Below are positions 39,582-63,800 of a DNA stretch of 64,000 bases, piece after piece. The position numbers and the translations under genes were made by a program. Numbering within the stretch: the stretch's first letter is position 1; each line of letters opens with the position of its first letter. The notes beneath the pieces are model-generated. The model was given only the letters and a program-made list of their open reading frames with translations. It did no database searches and was not told where the DNA came from. Source of the DNA: Micromonospora sp. M71_S20 (lineage in GTDB: Bacteria; Actinomycetota; Actinomycetes; Mycobacteriales; Micromonosporaceae); the NCBI RefSeq assembly GCF_003664255.1, contig NZ_RCCV01000001.1, positions 1,054,001 to 1,118,000 on the forward strand, in the 5' to 3' direction.

Positions 39582-42500
39582 TCAGGCGGCGCCGAGTTCG
39601 TCGTCGATGAACCGCAACAGCTCGTCGGCGGAGGCGGTCTTCAGCACCAGGCCCACGTCCGGTCCGTCGGGTTCGGCGTCCACGTCGGACCTGCCACGCC
39701 AATTCGACATCACCGCGTGCAACCGTTCGGTAATCCGTGCCTTGACCGCGTCCTCCAGGCCAGCCGCGCCGGCCTGGGCGAACGAGCGTTCCAGCCGGTC
39801 CAGCTCGGCCAACAGCCCCGCGGCCGGGTCCACCTCGGCCGGGGCCAGCCCGGCCAGCAGATGGTCCGTGAGCGCCGCGGCGGTCGGATGGTCGAACACC
39901 ATGGTGGCGGAGAGCTTCAGGCCGGTGGCCGCCTTCAGCCGGTTGCGGAACTCGACCGCGGTCAGCGAGTCGAAGCCCAGCTCGGTGAACGGCCGGTCGG
40001 GGTCCACCGCGCCCGCCCCGGCGTGCCCGAGCACGGCGGCGGCCTGCGCCTTGACGAACTCCAGCGCGGTGTGCCGCCGCTGCGGGCCGCTCTGGCTCGC
40101 CAGGAGATCCCGCAGGGCGCCGGGCGACTGCGTCGACTGCTCCACCGCCCGTCGGGACGGGCCCCGCACCAGGCCACGCAGCAGCGCGGGCAGCACGCCC
40201 GCCCGGCCCAGCTCGCGCAGCGCCGCCGGGTCCACCGGCATGGGCACCAGCAGCGGCTCGTCGATCAGCTCCGCCGCGTCGTAGAGCGCCATGCCCTGTT
40301 CCACGGACAGCTCCAGCAGCCCGACGCGGGCCATCCGGGCGCGGTCGTTGGCGTCGAGGTGCGCGGTCATCCCGCTCGCCTCGCTCCACAGGCCCCAGGC
40401 GAGCGAACGGGCGGGCAGCCCGGCCGCCCGGCGCCGCGCCACGAGCGCGTCCAGGAAGGTGTTCGCCGCCGCGTAGTTGCCCTGCCCGGGGCCGCCCATC
40501 GTGCCGGCCGCCGCGGAGAACACGACGAACTCGGCCAGCTCGGCGCCCAGGGTCAGCTCGTGCAGGTTGACCGCCGCGTCGACCTTGGGCCGCAGCACCG
40601 CCTCGACCTGCTCCGGGGTCAGCGCGGCCACCAGGCCGTCGTCGAGGACGCCCGCCGTGTGCACCACGGCGGTCAGCGGGTGCGCGGCGGGCACCCGGGC
40701 CAGGGTCCCGGCCAGCGCCGCGCGGTCCGCCGCGTCGCACGCCGCGACGGTGACCTGCGCGCCGTACGAGGTCAGCTCGGCCACCAGCTCGGCGGCCCCC
40801 GGCGCGTCCGGGCCACGACGGCTGGTCAGCAGGAGGTGCCGCACCCCCCGCCGGGTCACCAGGTGCCGCGCCAGCAGACCGCCGAGGGTGCCGGTGCCGC
40901 CCGTGACGAGCACCGTGCCGTCGGGGTCCCGCCGGGGCGGCGCGGTGAGCACGAGCTTGCCGACGTGCCGGGCCTTGGACATGAACCGGAACGCCTCCGG
41001 GGCGCGACGGATGTCGTACGGCCGCACCGGCAGCGGCGTGAGGTCGCCCGTCCCGAACAGGGCGACCACGTCGCGCAGGATCGCGCCGACCCGGTCCGGG
41101 TCGATGGCGAGCAGGTCGAACGCCTGGTAGGCGACGCCCGAGTGGTCGGCGGCGACCCGGTCCGGGTCCCGCACGTCGGTCTTGCCCATCTCGACGAACC
41201 GGCCGCCCGCGCCGAGCAGGCGCAGCGAGGCGTCGACGAACTCCTTCGCCAGCGAGTCGATCACCACGTCGATGCCGGCCGCGCCGAAGCGCTCCTCGAA
41301 CTCCAGCGTGCGGGAGTTGCCGATGTGCGTGTCCGGCAGCCCCATCCCGCGCAGCGCGTCCCACTTGCCGGTGCTGGCGGTGCCGTACACCTCCGCGCCG
41401 AGGTGCCGGGCGAGCCGGACCGCCGCCATGCCGACGCCACCGGCGGCGGCGTGCACCAGCACCCGCTCCCCCGGCTTCACCTGCGCCAGGTCGACGAGCG
41501 CGTAGTAGGCGGTGCAGAACGCGATCGGCGTCGACGCCGCCGTGGCGAACGACCAGCCCGACGGCACCGGCACGACCATCCGCGCGTCGGTGACCACCTC
41601 GGTGCCGAAGGCGCCGTAGAACAGGCCCATGACCCGGTCGCCGACCGCGACGCCGGTCACGTCCGGCGCGGTCTCGACGACCACGCCCGCCCCCTCGCCG
41701 CCCATCACGCCGCCCCCGGGGTACATGTCGAGGGCGATCAGCACGTCCCGGAAGTTCAGGCCGGCGGCCCGCATCGCGATGCGCACCTGGCCCGCACCCA
41801 GCGGGCGCGGCTCCTCCGTCTCGGGCAGCAGCGCGAGGTTGTCCAGCGTGCCGCGTTCGGTGACGTCCAGCCGCCAGCGCCCGGCCGGCGGCGCCGCCAG
41901 CGCGGAGCCGCCCGCGGCGCGGGCGAGCCGTGGTGCCAGCAGGACGCCGTCGCGGACGGCGAGCTGCGGCTCGTCGGCCGCGGCCGCCGCCGCGAGCGCC
42001 CGGTGCGGCTCCCGGTCGTCGACGTCGAGCAGGACGAAGCGGTCCGGGTGCTCGCTCTGGGCCGACCGGAGCAGGCCCCACACCGGCGAGCTGGCCAGGT
42101 CGGGGGCCGCCTCCCGCACGCTCACCGCGTCCCGGGTGACGACGACCAGCCGGGCGTCGGCGAACCGCTCGTCGGCGAGCCACTCGCGCAGCACCGCGAG
42201 GGTGTCGTGCACGACCCGGTGGGCCGCCCCGGCGGGGTCGTCGGCCGCGCCGGCCGCGCAGGGCAGCACGACCAGGGCGGGCGTCGGCGCGCCGTCGGCC
42301 ACCCGGGCCCGCAGCGTCGCCAGGTCCGGGTAGGTGTCGGTGACGAGGCCGGCGTTCTGCGGCAGGGTGCACCCGCCGAGGGCCGCCCAGCGGACGTCCG
42401 GCGCGGCCGTCGGCGCGGCGACCGGGGTCCACTCCAGGCGGAACAGGGCGTCGTGGTGCGTGCTCGGCTGCGCGGGGGCGGTGGCCTCCCGCAGCACCAG

Positions 42501-45500
42501 CGACTCGACCTCGGCGACCACGGTGTTGCTCTGGTCGGCGACGGTCACCGCGACGGTGTTCCGGCCGCGCGGACGCAGCCGGACGCGCAACTCCGTCGCG
42601 CCGACGGCGTGCACGGTCACGCCGCTCCACTCGAACGGCAGCAGCGCCTCGGTGCCGCTGGTGACGAGCGCGAGCGGGTGCAGGGCGGCGTCGAGCAGCG
42701 CCGGGTGCAGGCCGAACCCGGCCGCCGTCCGGGCGGCCTCCGCCGGCAGGGCCACCTCGGCGAAGATCTCCTCGCCCTGCCGCCACACCCGGCGTACGCC
42801 CTGGAACGTCGGGCCGTACGTGAGACCGGCCGCGGCCAGGGTGGCGTACAGCTCGTCGGACGCGACGGGCTCGGCCGCCGGCGGCCACGCGGTGTCGAAA
42901 CCGCCCGCCGGCTCCGCGGGGGCGAGCAGGCCCACGCCGTTGCGCACCCACGGCGCCGCGTCGGTGGCGACCCCGTCCGGCCGGGAGTGGACGGTCAGCT
43001 GCCGCTGCCCGTTCCCGTCGGGCGCGCCGACGCGCATCTGCACCTGGACCCCGCCCTTGTCGGGCAGGACCAGGGGCGCGGTCAGGGTCAGCTCCTCGAC
43101 CCGCCCGCAGTCCACCTCGTCGCCCGCGCGGGCCGCGAGGTCCACGAGCGCGGTCCCGGGCACGAACACCTGCCCGCCGACGCGGTGGTCGGCCAGCCAC
43201 GGGTGCGCGGCCACCGAGATGCGGCCGGTGAACAGCAGGCCGTCGGTGTCGGCCAGCGCGACCGCCGCGCCGAGCAGCGGATGCTCGGTGGCGGCGAGCC
43301 CCAGCCCGGCCGCGTCGGCGGTGGCCGTGCCGACGGCCGGCCAGTACCGCTCGTGCTGGAACGGGTAGCCGGGCAGCCGGACCCGCCGCGCGCCCTCGAC
43401 CCCCCACGTGGGGTGCACGCCGTGCACGTGCGCCTCGCCCAGGGAGAGCAGGAAGCGGGCCAGGCCCCCCTCGTCGCGGCGCAGCGAGCCGACCACGGTG
43501 GCGGCGGCCTCCGCGTCGTCGATGACGTCCTGCACGCCGATGGTCAGCACCGGGTGCGGGCTGACCTCGACGATCGTGGTGACGCCCGCGTCGAGCAGGG
43601 CCCGGATGGCGGGCTCGTACCACACGGTCTGGCGCAGGTTGCGGTACCAGTACTCGGCGTCCATCGCGATGTCGTCCAGCCAGCGGTCGTCCACCGTCGA
43701 GTAGAGCGGCACCTCGGGCCGGCGGGGCTCCAGCCCGGCCAGCACGTCGCGCAGCTCCTCGTGCAGCTCCTCCACGTACGCCGAGTGCGACGCGTAGTCC
43801 ACGTCGATGCGCTTGGCGCGCACGCCGTCGCGCTGGCACTCGGCCAGCAGCTCGTCGAGGGCGTCCAGCTCGCCGGCCGCCACCGTCGAGCGCGGCCCGT
43901 TGACGGTCGCCACGGTCACCCGGCCGGCGAAGCGCTCCAGCCGCTCCCGCACCTCGGCCACCGGCAGCGGCACGGAGACCATGCCGCCCTTGCCGGACAG
44001 GCGCAGCAGCGCCCGGCTGCGCAGGGCGACGACCCTGGCCGCGTCCGCCACGGAGAGCGCGCCCGCCACGCAGGCGGCGGCGATCTCGCCCTGGGAGTGC
44101 CCCACCACGGCGGCGGGCTCGACCCCGTGGGAGCGCCACAGCGCCGCGAGCGACACCATGACGGCGAACAGGACGGGCTGGACGACGTCCACCCGGTCCA
44201 GCTCCTCCCCCCGCCGCAGGACGGCCTCCAGGGACCAGTCGACGTGCGGCGCCAGCGCCGCCTCGCACTCGGCCATCCGCGCGGCGAACACCGGGGAGGC
44301 GTCGAGCAGCTCCACGGCCATGCCGATCCACTGCGAGCCCTGCCCGGGGAAGGAGAAGGCCACCTTCCCCGGCGTGCCGGCGGCGACCCCGGTGGCCAGG
44401 TTCGGCGCGGGTTCCCCCGCCGCGAGCGCGGCGAGGCCGGCGCGCAGCTCGTCGGGCCCGCCCACCACGACTGCCCGGCGCGGGTGGGTGGCCCGCAGGG
44501 AGAGCGAGTACGCCAGGTCGCGGGGCGCCACCTCGGCCAGGAGCGGCTCGAGGTCGGTGGCCTGCCGGCGCAGCGCGCCGTCCGAGCGGGCGGAGAGCAC
44601 GAGCGCGACCGGCCCGTCGTCGTACGACCGCTCGGCCTCGGGCGCCTCCGGGGCCTCCTCGATGACGAGGTGGGCGTTGGTGCCGCTGAACCCGAACGAC
44701 GAGACGCCGCCGCGACGCGGGTGGCCGTTGCGCCGCCACGGCTGCGGTTCGGCCAGCAGCCGCACCCCGCCCGACCAGTCGACGTGCGCCGTCGGCTCGT
44801 CCACGTGCAGGGTCCGGGGCAGCTCGCCGTGCCGCAACGCGAGCACCATCTTGATCACCCCGGCGACGCCGGCGGCGGCCTGGGTGTGCCCGATGTTCGA
44901 CTTCACCGAGCCCAGCCAGAGCGGCCGGTCCCCGGCGCGGTCCCGGCCGTACGTGGCGAACAGCGCGTCGACCTCGATGGGGTCGCCCAGCGTCGTGCCG
45001 GTACCGTGCGCCTCCACCACGTCCACGTCGGCGGTGGAGAGTCCGGCGTCGGCGAGCGCCTGCCGGATGACCCGCTGCTGCGCCGGTCCGTTGGGCGCGG
45101 TCAGCCCGTTGGACGCGCCGTCCTGGTTGACGGCGGTCCCGCGTACCACGGCGAGCACCTCGTGGCCGGCGGCGAGGGCGTCGGAGAGCCGCTCCAGCAC
45201 GACCACGCCGATGCCCTCGCCCCAGTTGGTGCCGTCCGCGCCGGCCGCGAACGCCTTGCAGCGCCCGTCCGGGGCGAGCCCGCGCATCCGGCTGAACTCC
45301 AGGAACGCGCCCGGCGTCGACATGGCGGTCACGCCGCCCGCGACCGCCATCGCGCACTCGCCCGAGCGCAGCGCCCGCACCGCCAGGTGCATCGCCACCA
45401 GCGACGACGAGCAGGCGGTGTCCACCGTCACGGCCGGGCCCTCCAGCCCCAGCACGTACGAGAGGCGACCGGACATGATGCTCGCGGCGTTGCCGGTGGC

Positions 45501-48500
45501 CATGAAGCCTTCCGCGCTCGCCCCGGCCGCGCCGGTGATCCGGGCGTAGTCGATGTTGTTGGCGCCGACGTACACCCCGGTCGCGCTGCCGCGCAGCGTG
45601 GTCGGGTCGATGCCGGCGTCCTCGAAGGCCGCCCAGGACGCCTCCAGCACCAGCCGCTGCTGCGGGTCCATGGCCTCGGCCTCGCGGGGGCTGATGCCGA
45701 AGAAGGCCGCGTCGAAGCCCGGCAGGTCGGCGAGGAAACCGCCCTCGCGGACGTAGCTGGTCCCGGAGTGCTCCGGGTCGGGGTGGAAGAGGCCGTCGAG
45801 GTCCCAGCCGCGGTCGGTGGGGAACGGGCCGATGCCGTCGCGACCCTCGCGCAGCAGCGTCCACAGCTCCTCCGGCGAGCTGACACCACCGGGGAAGCGG
45901 CAGCTCATGCCGACGATGGCGATCGGCTCGTCGGCGGCGACGGTGCCGACGACCACCTCGGTGCGACCGGTCTCCAGCAGGTGCTCGGCCAGCGCGACCG
46001 GGGTCGGGTAGTCGAAGGCGACGGCCGCGGAGAGCCGTACGCCGGTGGCCTCGACCATCCGGTTGCGGAACTCCACGGCGGTGACCGAGTCGAAGCCCAG
46101 TTCCTTGAACGCCGAGGCCGGTTCGACCGCCTCCGGGCCCGCGTAGCCGAGCGTGAGCGCGACCTGGGTGCGGACCAGCCCGACGACGTGGTCGAGGCGC
46201 TCCGCCTCCGGCAGGTCGGCGAGGCGGCGGGCGAAGTCCGACGAGGTGGACGCGTCGGTCGGCTCCTCGTCGGCGACCGCCTCGGGAATCGTGTCGAACA
46301 GCCGGCTCGGCCGCAGCGCGGTGAACGACGGCACGAAGGTGGCCCAGTCCACGTCGGCGAGCAGCACGTCCGTGTCGCCGGCCGCCAGGGCGGTACGCAT
46401 GGCCGCGACGGCGCGCTCCGGCGCCATCGGCGCCAGGCCCCGCTTGCGCAGCGAGGCCGAGATCTCGTCGTCCACAAGCGTGCTCTCGGCCCACGGGCCC
46501 CAGGCGAGGGCGGTGGCCGGCTGTCCCCGGCCACGCCGGGCCTCGGCGAGGGCGCACAGGTGGGCGTTGCCGGCGGCGTAGGCGGCCTGGCCGCCGCTGC
46601 CCCAGACGCCGGCCACGGAGGAGAAGAGCACGAACTCGTCGAGGTCCCGCTCGGCGAAGATCGCGTCGAGGTTGGCGGCGCCGGCGACCTTCGCGGAGAC
46701 GACGTTGGTGAACTCGGCGAGGTCCATGTCCACGATGCCGGTGAGCTGGGCCAGCCCCGCCACGTGCACCACGGCGCGCACGTCGGGGTAGCGGTCGACC
46801 ACCGCCTCCAGGGCCGCCCGGTCGGCCACGTCGCAGGCCACGACGTCGACCTCCGGGCCCAGCCCGCGCAGCTCGTCGAGCGCCTCGGCGGGGGCGGTGC
46901 CGCGCCGGCTCAGCAGGACGAGCCGCTCGGCGCCGTGCCGCGCGTACAGCCGGGCGACCTCGATGCCGAGGGTGCCGGTGCCGCCGGTGACCAGCACGGT
47001 GCCGGACGCGCCGCGCCAGCGCGGGTTGCCGGTGACCGGCGCGCGGTGCAGCCGGCGGACGAACACCCCGTCCGGGCGCACCGCGACCTGGTCCTCCCCG
47101 ATGCCGGCGAGCACGCCGGCCAGCGCGGCGGCGCAGCGCCCGTCCAGCTCGGCGGGCAGGTCGACCAGGCCGCCCCAGGTGTCGGGCAGCTCCAGCGCGG
47201 CGACCCGGCCGAGGCCCCACACCTGCGACTGCGCGACGCCGGTCACCGGGTCGGCCGGGGAGGTGGTGACGGCCCCACGGGTGAGGCACCACAGCGCGAC
47301 GCCCCGCCCGGCGAGCGTACGGATCAGGTCGAGGGTGGCCGCGGCGCCCGCCGGGACGCCGGGGTGCCCGGGCAGGAACGCCTCGTCGAGCGCGAGGAGG
47401 GAGACCACGCCGGCCGGACCTGCGTCGAGGTGGCCGGCCAGGTCCGCCGGGCCGGTGGTGACGACCGTGGCGCCGTGCGCGGCGAGCGCGTCGGCCACCG
47501 CTGCGTCCGCGTCGCCCGGCGCCGCCGGGTCGGCGACCACCAGCAGCCAGGTGCCGGTCAGCGCCGCCGGCGTGCCGCCGGGGCGGCGCTCCCACCGCGC
47601 CTGGTAACGCCAGCCGTCCAGCGCGGACCGCTCCTGCCGGCCCCGGCGCCACGCGGAGAGCGCGGGCAGCACCGACGCCAGGGGCGCCTGCGGGTCCACG
47701 TCGAGCGTGGTGACCACCGTGTCGAGGTCACCGCTGTCCACCGCCGCCCACAGGCCGTCGTCGTCGCCGGTCCCGCCCGCGGTGGCCGGCTCGACGCTGT
47801 CCTGCCAGAAGCGCTCGTGCTGGAAGGCGTACGTCGGCAGGTCGACCCAGGACGGCCCGGACCGGTGGTAGAACGCCTCCGGGTCGATCCTGACGCCCCC
47901 GGTCTCCAGCCGCGCCAGCGCCTCCACCAGGGCAGGCGGCTCGTCGCGGTCCCGGCGCAGCACCGGCGTGGCCAGCACGTCGCCGTCCAGGCAGTCGGCC
48001 GCCATGGTGGCGAGCACCGAGTCCGGGCCCAGTTCGAGGAACGTCGTGACGCCGGTCGCGGCGGCGGCGCGTACCGCGTCCGCGAAGCGCACGGTCGCGC
48101 GGACCTGCCCGACCCAGTACTCCGGCGTCGCCAGTTCGTCGCCCGCCGGCGCGCCGGTGACCGTGGAGACCAGCGGGACGCTCGGCGGCGCGTACGAGAT
48201 CGTCTCGGCCACCGCCCGGAACTCCGCGAGCATCGGGTCCATCAGGGGCGAGTGGAATGCGTGCGACACGGTCAGCCGCCGGGTGCGCCGGTCGGCGAAC
48301 CGCGCGGCCACCGCCGCCACCGCCTCCTCGGTGCCCGAGACGACCACCGAGTCCGGGCCGTTGACGGCGGCGATGTCGGCGTCCGCGCCGAGCAGCGGCG
48401 CGACCTCGTCCTCGGTGGCCTGCACGGCCAGCATCGCCCCGCCCGCCGGCAGGGCCTGCATCAGCCGGCCCCGGGCCGCGACCAGGCGGGCCGCGTCGGC

Positions 48501-50429
48501 GAGCGGGAACACCCCCGCGACGTGCGCGGCGGCCAGTTCGCCGATCGAGTGCCCGGCCAGGACCGAGGGGGTGACGCCCCAGGACCGGACGAGCCGGTAC
48601 AGGGCCACCTCGACGGCGAACAGGGCGGGCTGGGTCCAGCCGGTGCGGTGCAGGTCCTCGGTGTCGAGGACCTCGCGCAGCGGCCGGTCCAGGTGCGGGT
48701 CCAGGGCGGCGCACACCTCGTCGAACGCCGCCGCGAACTCCGGGTACGCCGCGTACAGCCCGCGCCCCATCCCGAGACGCTGCGCGCCCTGCCCGGAGAA
48801 GAGCATCCCGACCCGGCCGTCCGTCGCCCGGCCGCGGACCAGGTTGGCGGCCTGCTCGTCGCGGGCCAGCGCGGCCAGGCCGGCGGCCAGTTCCTCGGCG
48901 GTGCCGCCGAGCACCGCGGCCCGGTGCGGGAAGCGGGACCGGGTGGTGGCCAGGGCGTAGCCCAGCTCGGCCGGCTCCACCTGCGACACCACGGCGGAGA
49001 GCCGCCGTGCCTGGTCCCGCAGCGCGTTGGCGTCGCGGGCGGTGAGCAGCAGCGACGTCACCGGCGCGGCGGCCGGCTCGGGCGCGGCGGCGGCCGGCGC
49101 CTGCTCCACGATCACGTGGGCGTTGGTGCCGCTGAACCCGAACGACGAGACGGCGGCCCGGCGCGGCTGCCCGGTACGCGGCCACGGCGTGGCGGCGGTC
49201 AGCAGCCGGACGTTGCCGGCCGTCCAGTCCACCTGGTCCGACGGCTGCTCGGCGTGCAGCGTCGCGGGCAGGACGCCGCGCCGGATCGCCTCCACCATCT
49301 TGATGACCCCGGCGACCCCGGCGGCGGCCTGGGTGTGGCCGATGTTCGACTTCACCGAGCCGAGCCAGAGCGGGTCCTCCCGGTCCTGGCCGTACGTGGC
49401 GAGCAGCGCCTGCGCCTCGATCGGGTCGCCGAGGGTCGTACCGGTGCCGTGCCCCTCGACCACGTCGACCTGGCGCGTCGACAGGCCCGCGTCGACCAGG
49501 GCGGCCTCGATGACCCGCTGCTGCGACGGCCCGTTCGGCGCGGTCAGCCCGTTCGACGCGCCGTCCTGGTTGACCGCGGAGCCCCGTACGACCGCCAGGA
49601 CGCGGTGACCGTGCTCGAGCGCGTCCGACAGCCGCTCCACGAGCAGCACGCCGACGCCCTCGGCGAACCCGGTGCCGTCGGCGTCCGCCGAGTACGAGCG
49701 GCACCGCCCGTCCGGCGACAGGCCGCGCTGGCGGGAGAACTCGACGAAGGTCAGCGGCGTCGCCATGACCGAGACGCCGCCGACGAGCGCGAGCGTGCAG
49801 TCGCCCCGACGCAGCGCCTGGATCGCCAGGTGCAGCGCCACGAGCGACGACGAGCAGGCGGTGTCGACGGTGACCGCCGGCCCCTCCAGCCCCAGGGTGT
49901 AGGCGACCCGGCCGGAGACCACGCTGCCGGAGCTGTTGCTGCCCAGGTAGTCGTGGTACATCAGGCCGGTGAACACGCCGGTCGGGCTGCCGGCAAGCGA
50001 GGTCGGGTCGATGCCGGCGCGCTCCAGGGTCTCCCACGCGACCTCCAGCAGCAGCCGCTGCTGGGGGTCCAGGCCGACCGCCTCGCGGGGGCTGATGCCG
50101 AAGAACGTCGGGTCGAAGTCGGCCGCGTCGTACAGGAAGCCGCCGCGCGAGGTGTAGGAGGTGCCCTCCCGCAGCGACTGGGGGTCGTACAGCGACTCCA
50201 GGTCCCAGCCGCGGTCGGTCGGGAACGCGCCGGTGGCGTCGGTCCCGGACTCCACCAGCCGCCACAGGTCCTCGGGACTCGCCACGCCTCCGGGGTAGCG
50301 GCAGGCCATGCCGACGATCGCGACCGGCTCGTGCGCGGACGCCTCCACCTCGTGCAGGCGCTGCCGGGTCTTCTGCAGGTCGACCGTGACCCGCTTCAGG
50401 TAGTCCCGGAGCTTGTCCTCGTTGGCCAC
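39582..50429 (-). CDS. PksD: type I PKS, KS-AT-KR-ACP / KS-AT-DH-ER-KR-ACP
   Basis: 3615 residues. Starts at a GTG ([11 protein letters not shown]) with GAGGAGGG upstream. Module 1: KS, AT ([14 protein letters not shown]: malonyl), KR at about 47600-46320 (TGGTGTLG; no LDD; Trp eight residues before Tyr in [11 protein letters not shown]-type), ACP; expected L-configured hydroxyl. Module 2: KS, AT (GHSQGE, YASH: methylmalonyl), DH (HxxxGxxxxP and LDAALH intact), ER (about 41860-40960, NADPH motif [11 protein letters not shown]), KR ([12 protein letters not shown]3319), ACP. The KR catalytic serine position, 13 before Tyr, is A3306 (VVFSAAAG), with S3305 beside it. If the KR still works, the unit is fully reduced with a methyl branch. 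A C-terminal docking region follows. PksE starts 27 bases on. Confidence 0.94.
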   Translation of the reverse strand: MANEDKLRDYLKRVTVDLQKTRQRLHEVEASAHEPVAIVGMACRYPGGVASPEDLWRLVESGTDATGAFPTDRGWDLESLYDPQSLREGTSYTSRGGFLYDAADFDPTFFGISPREAVGLDPQQRLLLEVAWETLERAGIDPTSLAGSPTGVFTGLMYHDYLGSNSSGSVVSGRVAYTLGLEGPAVTVDTACSSSLVALHLAIQALRRGDCTLALVGGVSVMATPLTFVEFSRQRGLSPDGRCRSYSADADGTGFAEGVGVLLVERLSDALEHGHRVLAVVRGSAVNQDGASNGLTAPNGPSQQRVIEAALVDAGLSTRQVDVVEGHGTGTTLGDPIEAQALLATYGQDREDPLWLGSVKSNIGHTQAAAGVAGVIKMVEAIRRGVLPATLHAEQPSDQVDWTAGNVRLLTAATPWPRTGQPRRAAVSSFGFSGTNAHVIVEQAPAAAAPEPAAAPVTSLLLTARDANALRDQARRLSAVVSQVEPAELGYALATTRSRFPHRAAVLGGTAEELAAGLAALARDEQAANLVRGRATDGRVGMLFSGQGAQRLGMGRGLYAAYPEFAAAFDEVCAALDPHLDRPLREVLDTEDLHRTGWTQPALFAVEVALYRLVRSWGVTPSVLAGHSIGELAAAHVAGVFPLADAARLVAARGRLMQALPAGGAMLAVQATEDEVAPLLGADADIAAVNGPDSVVVSGTEEAVAAVAARFADRRTRRLTVSHAFHSPLMDPMLAEFRAVAETISYAPPSVPLVSTVTGAPAGDELATPEYWVGQVRATVRFADAVRAAAATGVTTFLELGPDSVLATMAADCLDGDVLATPVLRRDRDEPPALVEALARLETGGVRIDPEAFYHRSGPSWVDLPTYAFQHERFWQDSVEPATAGGTGDDDGLWAAVDSGDLDTVVTTLDVDPQAPLASVLPALSAWRRGRQERSALDGWRYQARWERRPGGTPAALTGTWLLVVADPAAPGDADAAVADALAAHGATVVTTGPADLAGHLDAGPAGVVSLLALDEAFLPGHPGVPAGAAATLDLIRTLAGRGVALWCLTRGAVTTSPADPVTGVAQSQVWGLGRVAALELPDTWGGLVDLPAELDGRCAAALAGVLAGIGEDQVAVRPDGVFVRRLHRAPVTGNPRWRGASGTVLVTGGTGTLGIEVARLYARHGAERLVLLSRRGTAPAEALDELRGLGPEVDVVACDVADRAALEAVVDRYPDVRAVVHVAGLAQLTGIVDMDLAEFTNVVSAKVAGAANLDAIFAERDLDEFVLFSSVAGVWGSGGQAAYAAGNAHLCALAEARRGRGQPATALAWGPWAESTLVDDEISASLRKRGLAPMAPERAVAAMRTALAAGDTDVLLADVDWATFVPSFTALRPSRLFDTIPEAVADEEPTDASTSSDFARRLADLPEAERLDHVVGLVRTQVALTLGYAGPEAVEPASAFKELGFDSVTAVEFRNRMVEATGVRLSAAVAFDYPTPVALAEHLLETGRTEVVVGTVAADEPIAIVGMSCRFPGGVSSPEELWTLLREGRDGIGPFPTDRGWDLDGLFHPDPEHSGTSYVREGGFLADLPGFDAAFFGISPREAEAMDPQQRLVLEASWAAFEDAGIDPTTLRGSATGVYVGANNIDYARITGAAGASAEGFMATGNAASIMSGRLSYVLGLEGPAVTVDTACSSSLVAMHLAVRALRSGECAMAVAGGVTAMSTPGAFLEFSRMRGLAPDGRCKAFAAGADGTNWGEGIGVVVLERLSDALAAGHEVLAVVRGTAVNQDGASNGLTAPNGPAQQRVIRQALADAGLSTADVDVVEAHGTGTTLGDPIEVDALFATYGRDRAGDRPLWLGSVKSNIGHTQAAAGVAGVIKMVLALRHGELPRTLHVDEPTAHVDWSGGVRLLAEPQPWRRNGHPRRGGVSSFGFSGTNAHLVIEEAPEAPEAERSYDDGPVALVLSARSDGALRRQATDLEPLLAEVAPRDLAYSLSLRATHPRRAVVVGGPDELRAGLAALAAGEPAPNLATGVAAGTPGKVAFSFPGQGSQWIGMAVELLDASPVFAARMAECEAALAPHVDWSLEAVLRRGEELDRVDVVQPVLFAVMVSLAALWRSHGVEPAAVVGHSQGEIAAACVAGALSVADAARVVALRSRALLRLSGKGGMVSVPLPVAEVRERLERFAGRVTVATVNGPRSTVAAGELDALDELLAECQRDGVRAKRIDVDYASHSAYVEELHEELRDVLAGLEPRRPEVPLYSTVDDRWLDDIAMDAEYWYRNLRQTVWYEPAIRALLDAGVTTIVEVSPHPVLTIGVQDVIDDAEAAATVVGSLRRDEGGLARFLLSLGEAHVHGVHPTWGVEGARRVRLPGYPFQHERYWPAVGTATADAAGLGLAATEHPLLGAAVALADTDGLLFTGRISVAAHPWLADHRVGGQVFVPGTALVDLAARAGDEVDCGRVEELTLTAPLVLPDKGGVQVQMRVGAPDGNGQRQLTVHSRPDGVATDAAPWVRNGVGLLAPAEPAGGFDTAWPPAAEPVASDELYATLAAAGLTYGPTFQGVRRVWRQGEEIFAEVALPAEAARTAAGFGLHPALLDAALHPLALVTSGTEALLPFEWSGVTVHAVGATELRVRLRPRGRNTVAVTVADQSNTVVAEVESLVLREATAPAQPSTHHDALFRLEWTPVAAPTAAPDVRWAALGGCTLPQNAGLVTDTYPDLATLRARVADGAPTPALVVLPCAAGAADDPAGAAHRVVHDTLAVLREWLADERFADARLVVVTRDAVSVREAAPDLASSPVWGLLRSAQSEHPDRFVLLDVDDREPHRALAAAAAADEPQLAVRDGVLLAPRLARAAGGSALAAPPAGRWRLDVTERGTLDNLALLPETEEPRPLGAGQVRIAMRAAGLNFRDVLIALDMYPGGGVMGGEGAGVVVETAPDVTGVAVGDRVMGLFYGAFGTEVVTDARMVVPVPSGWSFATAASTPIAFCTAYYALVDLAQVKPGERVLVHAAAGGVGMAAVRLARHLGAEVYGTASTGKWDALRGMGLPDTHIGNSRTLEFEERFGAAGIDVVIDSLAKEFVDASLRLLGAGGRFVEMGKTDVRDPDRVAADHSGVAYQAFDLLAIDPDRVGAILRDVVALFGTGDLTPLPVRPYDIRRAPEAFRFMSKARHVGKLVLTAPPRRDPDGTVLVTGGTGTLGGLLARHLVTRRGVRHLLLTSRRGPDAPGAAELVAELTSYGAQVTVAACDAADRAALAGTLARVPAAHPLTAVVHTAGVLDDGLVAALTPEQVEAVLRPKVDAAVNLHELTLGAELAEFVVFSAAAGTMGGPGQGNYAAANTFLDALVARRRAAGLPARSLAWGLWSEASGMTAHLDANDRARMARVGLLELSVEQGMALYDAAELIDEPLLVPMPVDPAALRELGRAGVLPALLRGLVRGPSRRAVEQSTQSPGALRDLLASQSGPQRRHTALEFVKAQAAAVLGHAGAGAVDPDRPFTELGFDSLTAVEFRNRLKAATGLKLSATMVFDHPTAAALTDHLLAGLAPAEVDPAAGLLAELDRLERSFAQAGAAGLEDAVKARITERLHAVMSNWRGRSDVDAEPDGPDVGLVLKTASADELLRFIDDELGAA

Positions 50430-50451
50430 TAGGGTCGCCCTCCTCGCACTG

Positions 50452-60813
<10,362 letters not shown>

Positions 60814-60817
60814 GTGG

Positions 60818-63800
60818 TCAGCTCCCCGCTTCCGTCGTCGCTTCACCGAGGTCGGCGAGCGCCATGCTGATCAGTGCGTCGGCGTCCATGTCGTCGATGG
60901 ATCCGCTGGGTGCGGCGTCCGGCTCGGCGGCGGCGACCCGCACGCCGCCCAGTTCGAGCAGGCTGTCCATCAGGCCGGCGTCCCGCAGCCGGCTGAGGGG
61001 GATGGCGAGCAGGATGCGGCGGACCTCGTCCTCGGGCAGCCCACCGTCGCCGCCGGTGTCGGGGACGAGCCGCTCGTACAGCAGCTCCGCGACCGCGCGG
61101 GTGTTGGGGCGGTCGAAGGTCAGGGTGGCCGGCAGCCGCAGGCCGGTCGCGGCGTTGAGCTGGTTGCGCAGTTCCAGCGCGGCGAGCGAGTCGAAGCCCA
61201 GCTCGGTGAAGGCGCGACCGGGGTCGACGGCGTCGGGGTCGCGGTGCCCGAGCACCGTCGCGACGTTCGTGCGGACCAGGTCCAGCAGCAGGTCCGCGCA
61301 CTCCGGGCCGGACCTGCCGGCCAGGCGCGCGGCGAGGCCGCTGCCGGTGGACGCCGCCCGCCGGGTCCGGGGACGCACCAGGCCGCGGTAGAGCGGACCG
61401 TCGACCACACCGAGGTCGAGCCCGATGGGTACGAGGACCGGCGCGGCGCAGGTCAACGCGGCGTCGAAGAGCCGCAGGCCCTCGTCGACCGGCAGGGCGC
61501 GTACGCCCGCCTGGGCCAGCCGCTGCCGCTCCGCGCCGGTCAGCTCGCCCGCCATCCCGCCGTCCCACATGCCCCACGCCAGGGACTGCCCGGTCAGGCC
61601 GGCCGCCCGGCGGCGCACGACCAGCGCGTCCAGGAACGCGTTCGCGGCGGAGTACGCCGCCTGGCCCGCGTTGCCGAACACGCCCGCCGCCGACGAGAAC
61701 ACCACGAACGCCGACAGCCCCGTCCCGGCCGTCGCCTCGTGCAGGTGCCACGCCGCGTCCACCTTGGGCGCCAGCACCCGGTCCAGGCGCTCCGGCGACA
61801 ACGACGCCAGCAGACCGTCGTCCAGCACGCCGGCGACGTGCACGACCGCCGACAGCGCACGGCCGGCGACCAGCGCCGCCACCGCGTCCCGGTCGGCCAC
61901 GTCGCAGGCCGCCCACCGCACCGACGCGCCCGACGCGGTCAGCTCCGCCGCCAGCTCCGCGGCGCCCGGCGCGGTCGCGCCCCGACGGGACACCAGCAGC
62001 AGGTCACGCACCCCGTGCACCGCCACCAGGTGCCGGGCCACCACCGCACCCAGCGCGCCGGACGCACCGGACACCAGCACCGTCCCGGAGCCGAAGTCCG
62101 TCTCGACCGGGTCGGCGGTGGTTGCCCGGGCCAGCCGGGCGGCGTGCGGAACGCCGTCGCGGACCACGAGCTGCGGCTCGTCGTCGGCCAGCACCACGTC
62201 GCCGTCGACCAGGACGACGCGGTCGGGGTGCTCGGCCTGGACCGAGCGGACGAACCCCCACACGGCGGCGCCCGCGAGGTCGGTGACGTCCTCGCCGGGC
62301 AGGGCCACCGCGCCCCGGGTACGCACGACGATGCGCGGGCCGGTGGGCTCGGCCAGCCACGACGTGAGCTCGTCGAGGACGCGGTGCAGCACGGTGCGGA
62401 CGCCGGCCGGGGTGTCCGTCGGGGCGGGGCCGGGCGGGAACGTGGTCGTGTCGAGCACCCGCACGTCCCTGTCCTGCTCCCCGGCGGCCGGCACGGGGGT
62501 CCAGGTCAGCTCGTACAGCGAGTCGTGGTGGCCCGGGCGGGCGTCGAGCGCGCCGACCGGCCGGGTCTCCAGCCTGCCCACCGACACCACGGGGGCGCCC
62601 GTGCCGTCAGTCGCGGTGATCGCCCAGCCGGACTCGACCGGCACGATGCGGACCCGCAGGGCGGCGGCGTTCGTGGCGTGCAGCACCACCTGCTGCCACG
62701 AGAACGGCAGCACGGCGCTCCCCGTACCGGCCTGGTCGGCCAGCAGCGGGGCGTGCAGGGCCGCGTCCAGCAGGGCGGGGTGCAGCGCGAAGCGCTCGTC
62801 CGCCTCGGGGAGTGCGACGTCGGCGAACAGTTCGTCGCCGCGTTCCCACACGGCCGTGACGCCACGGAACGCCCGCCCGTACTCGTAACCGGAGTCGGCG
62901 AGCCGGTCGTAGGCGTCGGTCAGGTCGACCGGCCGGGCGTCGGCGGGGGGCCACTCGGTCACGGTGTCCGGCGCGGTGACCGCCTCCGCGGTGACGAGTC
63001 CGGTGGCGTGCGCCGTCCAGCTCTCGGTGTGCTCGCCGCGCGAGTGGATCTCGACGGTGCGGCGGCCCTGCTCGTCCGGCTCGCCGACGCGCAGCCGCAG
63101 CTGCACCGCGCCGTCGGCGGGCAGGACCAGCGGGGCGACGGTGGTCAACTCCTCCACCACCGGGCAGCCGACCGCGTCCGCGGCGTGCACCGCGAGTTCG
63201 ACGAGCGCCGCACCCGGGACGAGCACGGCGCCGGCGACGACGTGGTCGGCGAGCCACGGGTGGGTGCCGGTCGACAGCCGGCCGGTGTAGACGACGCCGT
63301 CGAAGTCGGGCAGCGCGACGGCCGCGCCGAGCAGGGGGTGCTCGGTGTCGGCGAGCCCGAGCCGGCTCGCCGCCCCGGTCGCGGCCGCGTTCTCCACCCA
63401 GTACCGCTGGCGCTCGAAGGGATACGTCGGCAGCTCGGTGGCCCGGGCGCCGGCGAAGAAGGTGGGCCAGTCGACGGGGACGCCGTGGGTGTGGAGGGCG
63501 GCGACGGCCCTGACGAGGGTCGCGGGTTCGGGTTGTCCGCGGCGCATGGTGGCGATGGCGGTGGTGTCGCCGGTGGCGGCGGCGGTGGCGAGGACGGTGT
63601 CGGGGCCGATTTCGAGGAAGGTGTCGACGTTGCAGGTGGTGGTGAGGGTGGTGATGGCGTCGTGGAAGCGGACGGTGTGGCGGACCTGCTCGACCCAGTG
63701 GTCGGGGGTGGGGGTGAGGGGTCGGCCGGTGAGGGTGGAGGTGACGGGGATGGTGGGTTGCCGGTGGATGACGGACGCGGCGACGGCGCGGTAGTCGTCG

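Noticed and set aside
39717..50432. 3571-codon open frame on the plus strand opposite PksD
   Set aside because: Antisense shadow of a GC-rich PKS gene; translation is Arg/Gly/His/Gln-rich with no domain.
60814..60846. PksC start at 60846
   Set aside because: Would add a basic tail and overlap PksB; the MANSEEK start with GGGGAG upstream matches the PksD and PksE starts.
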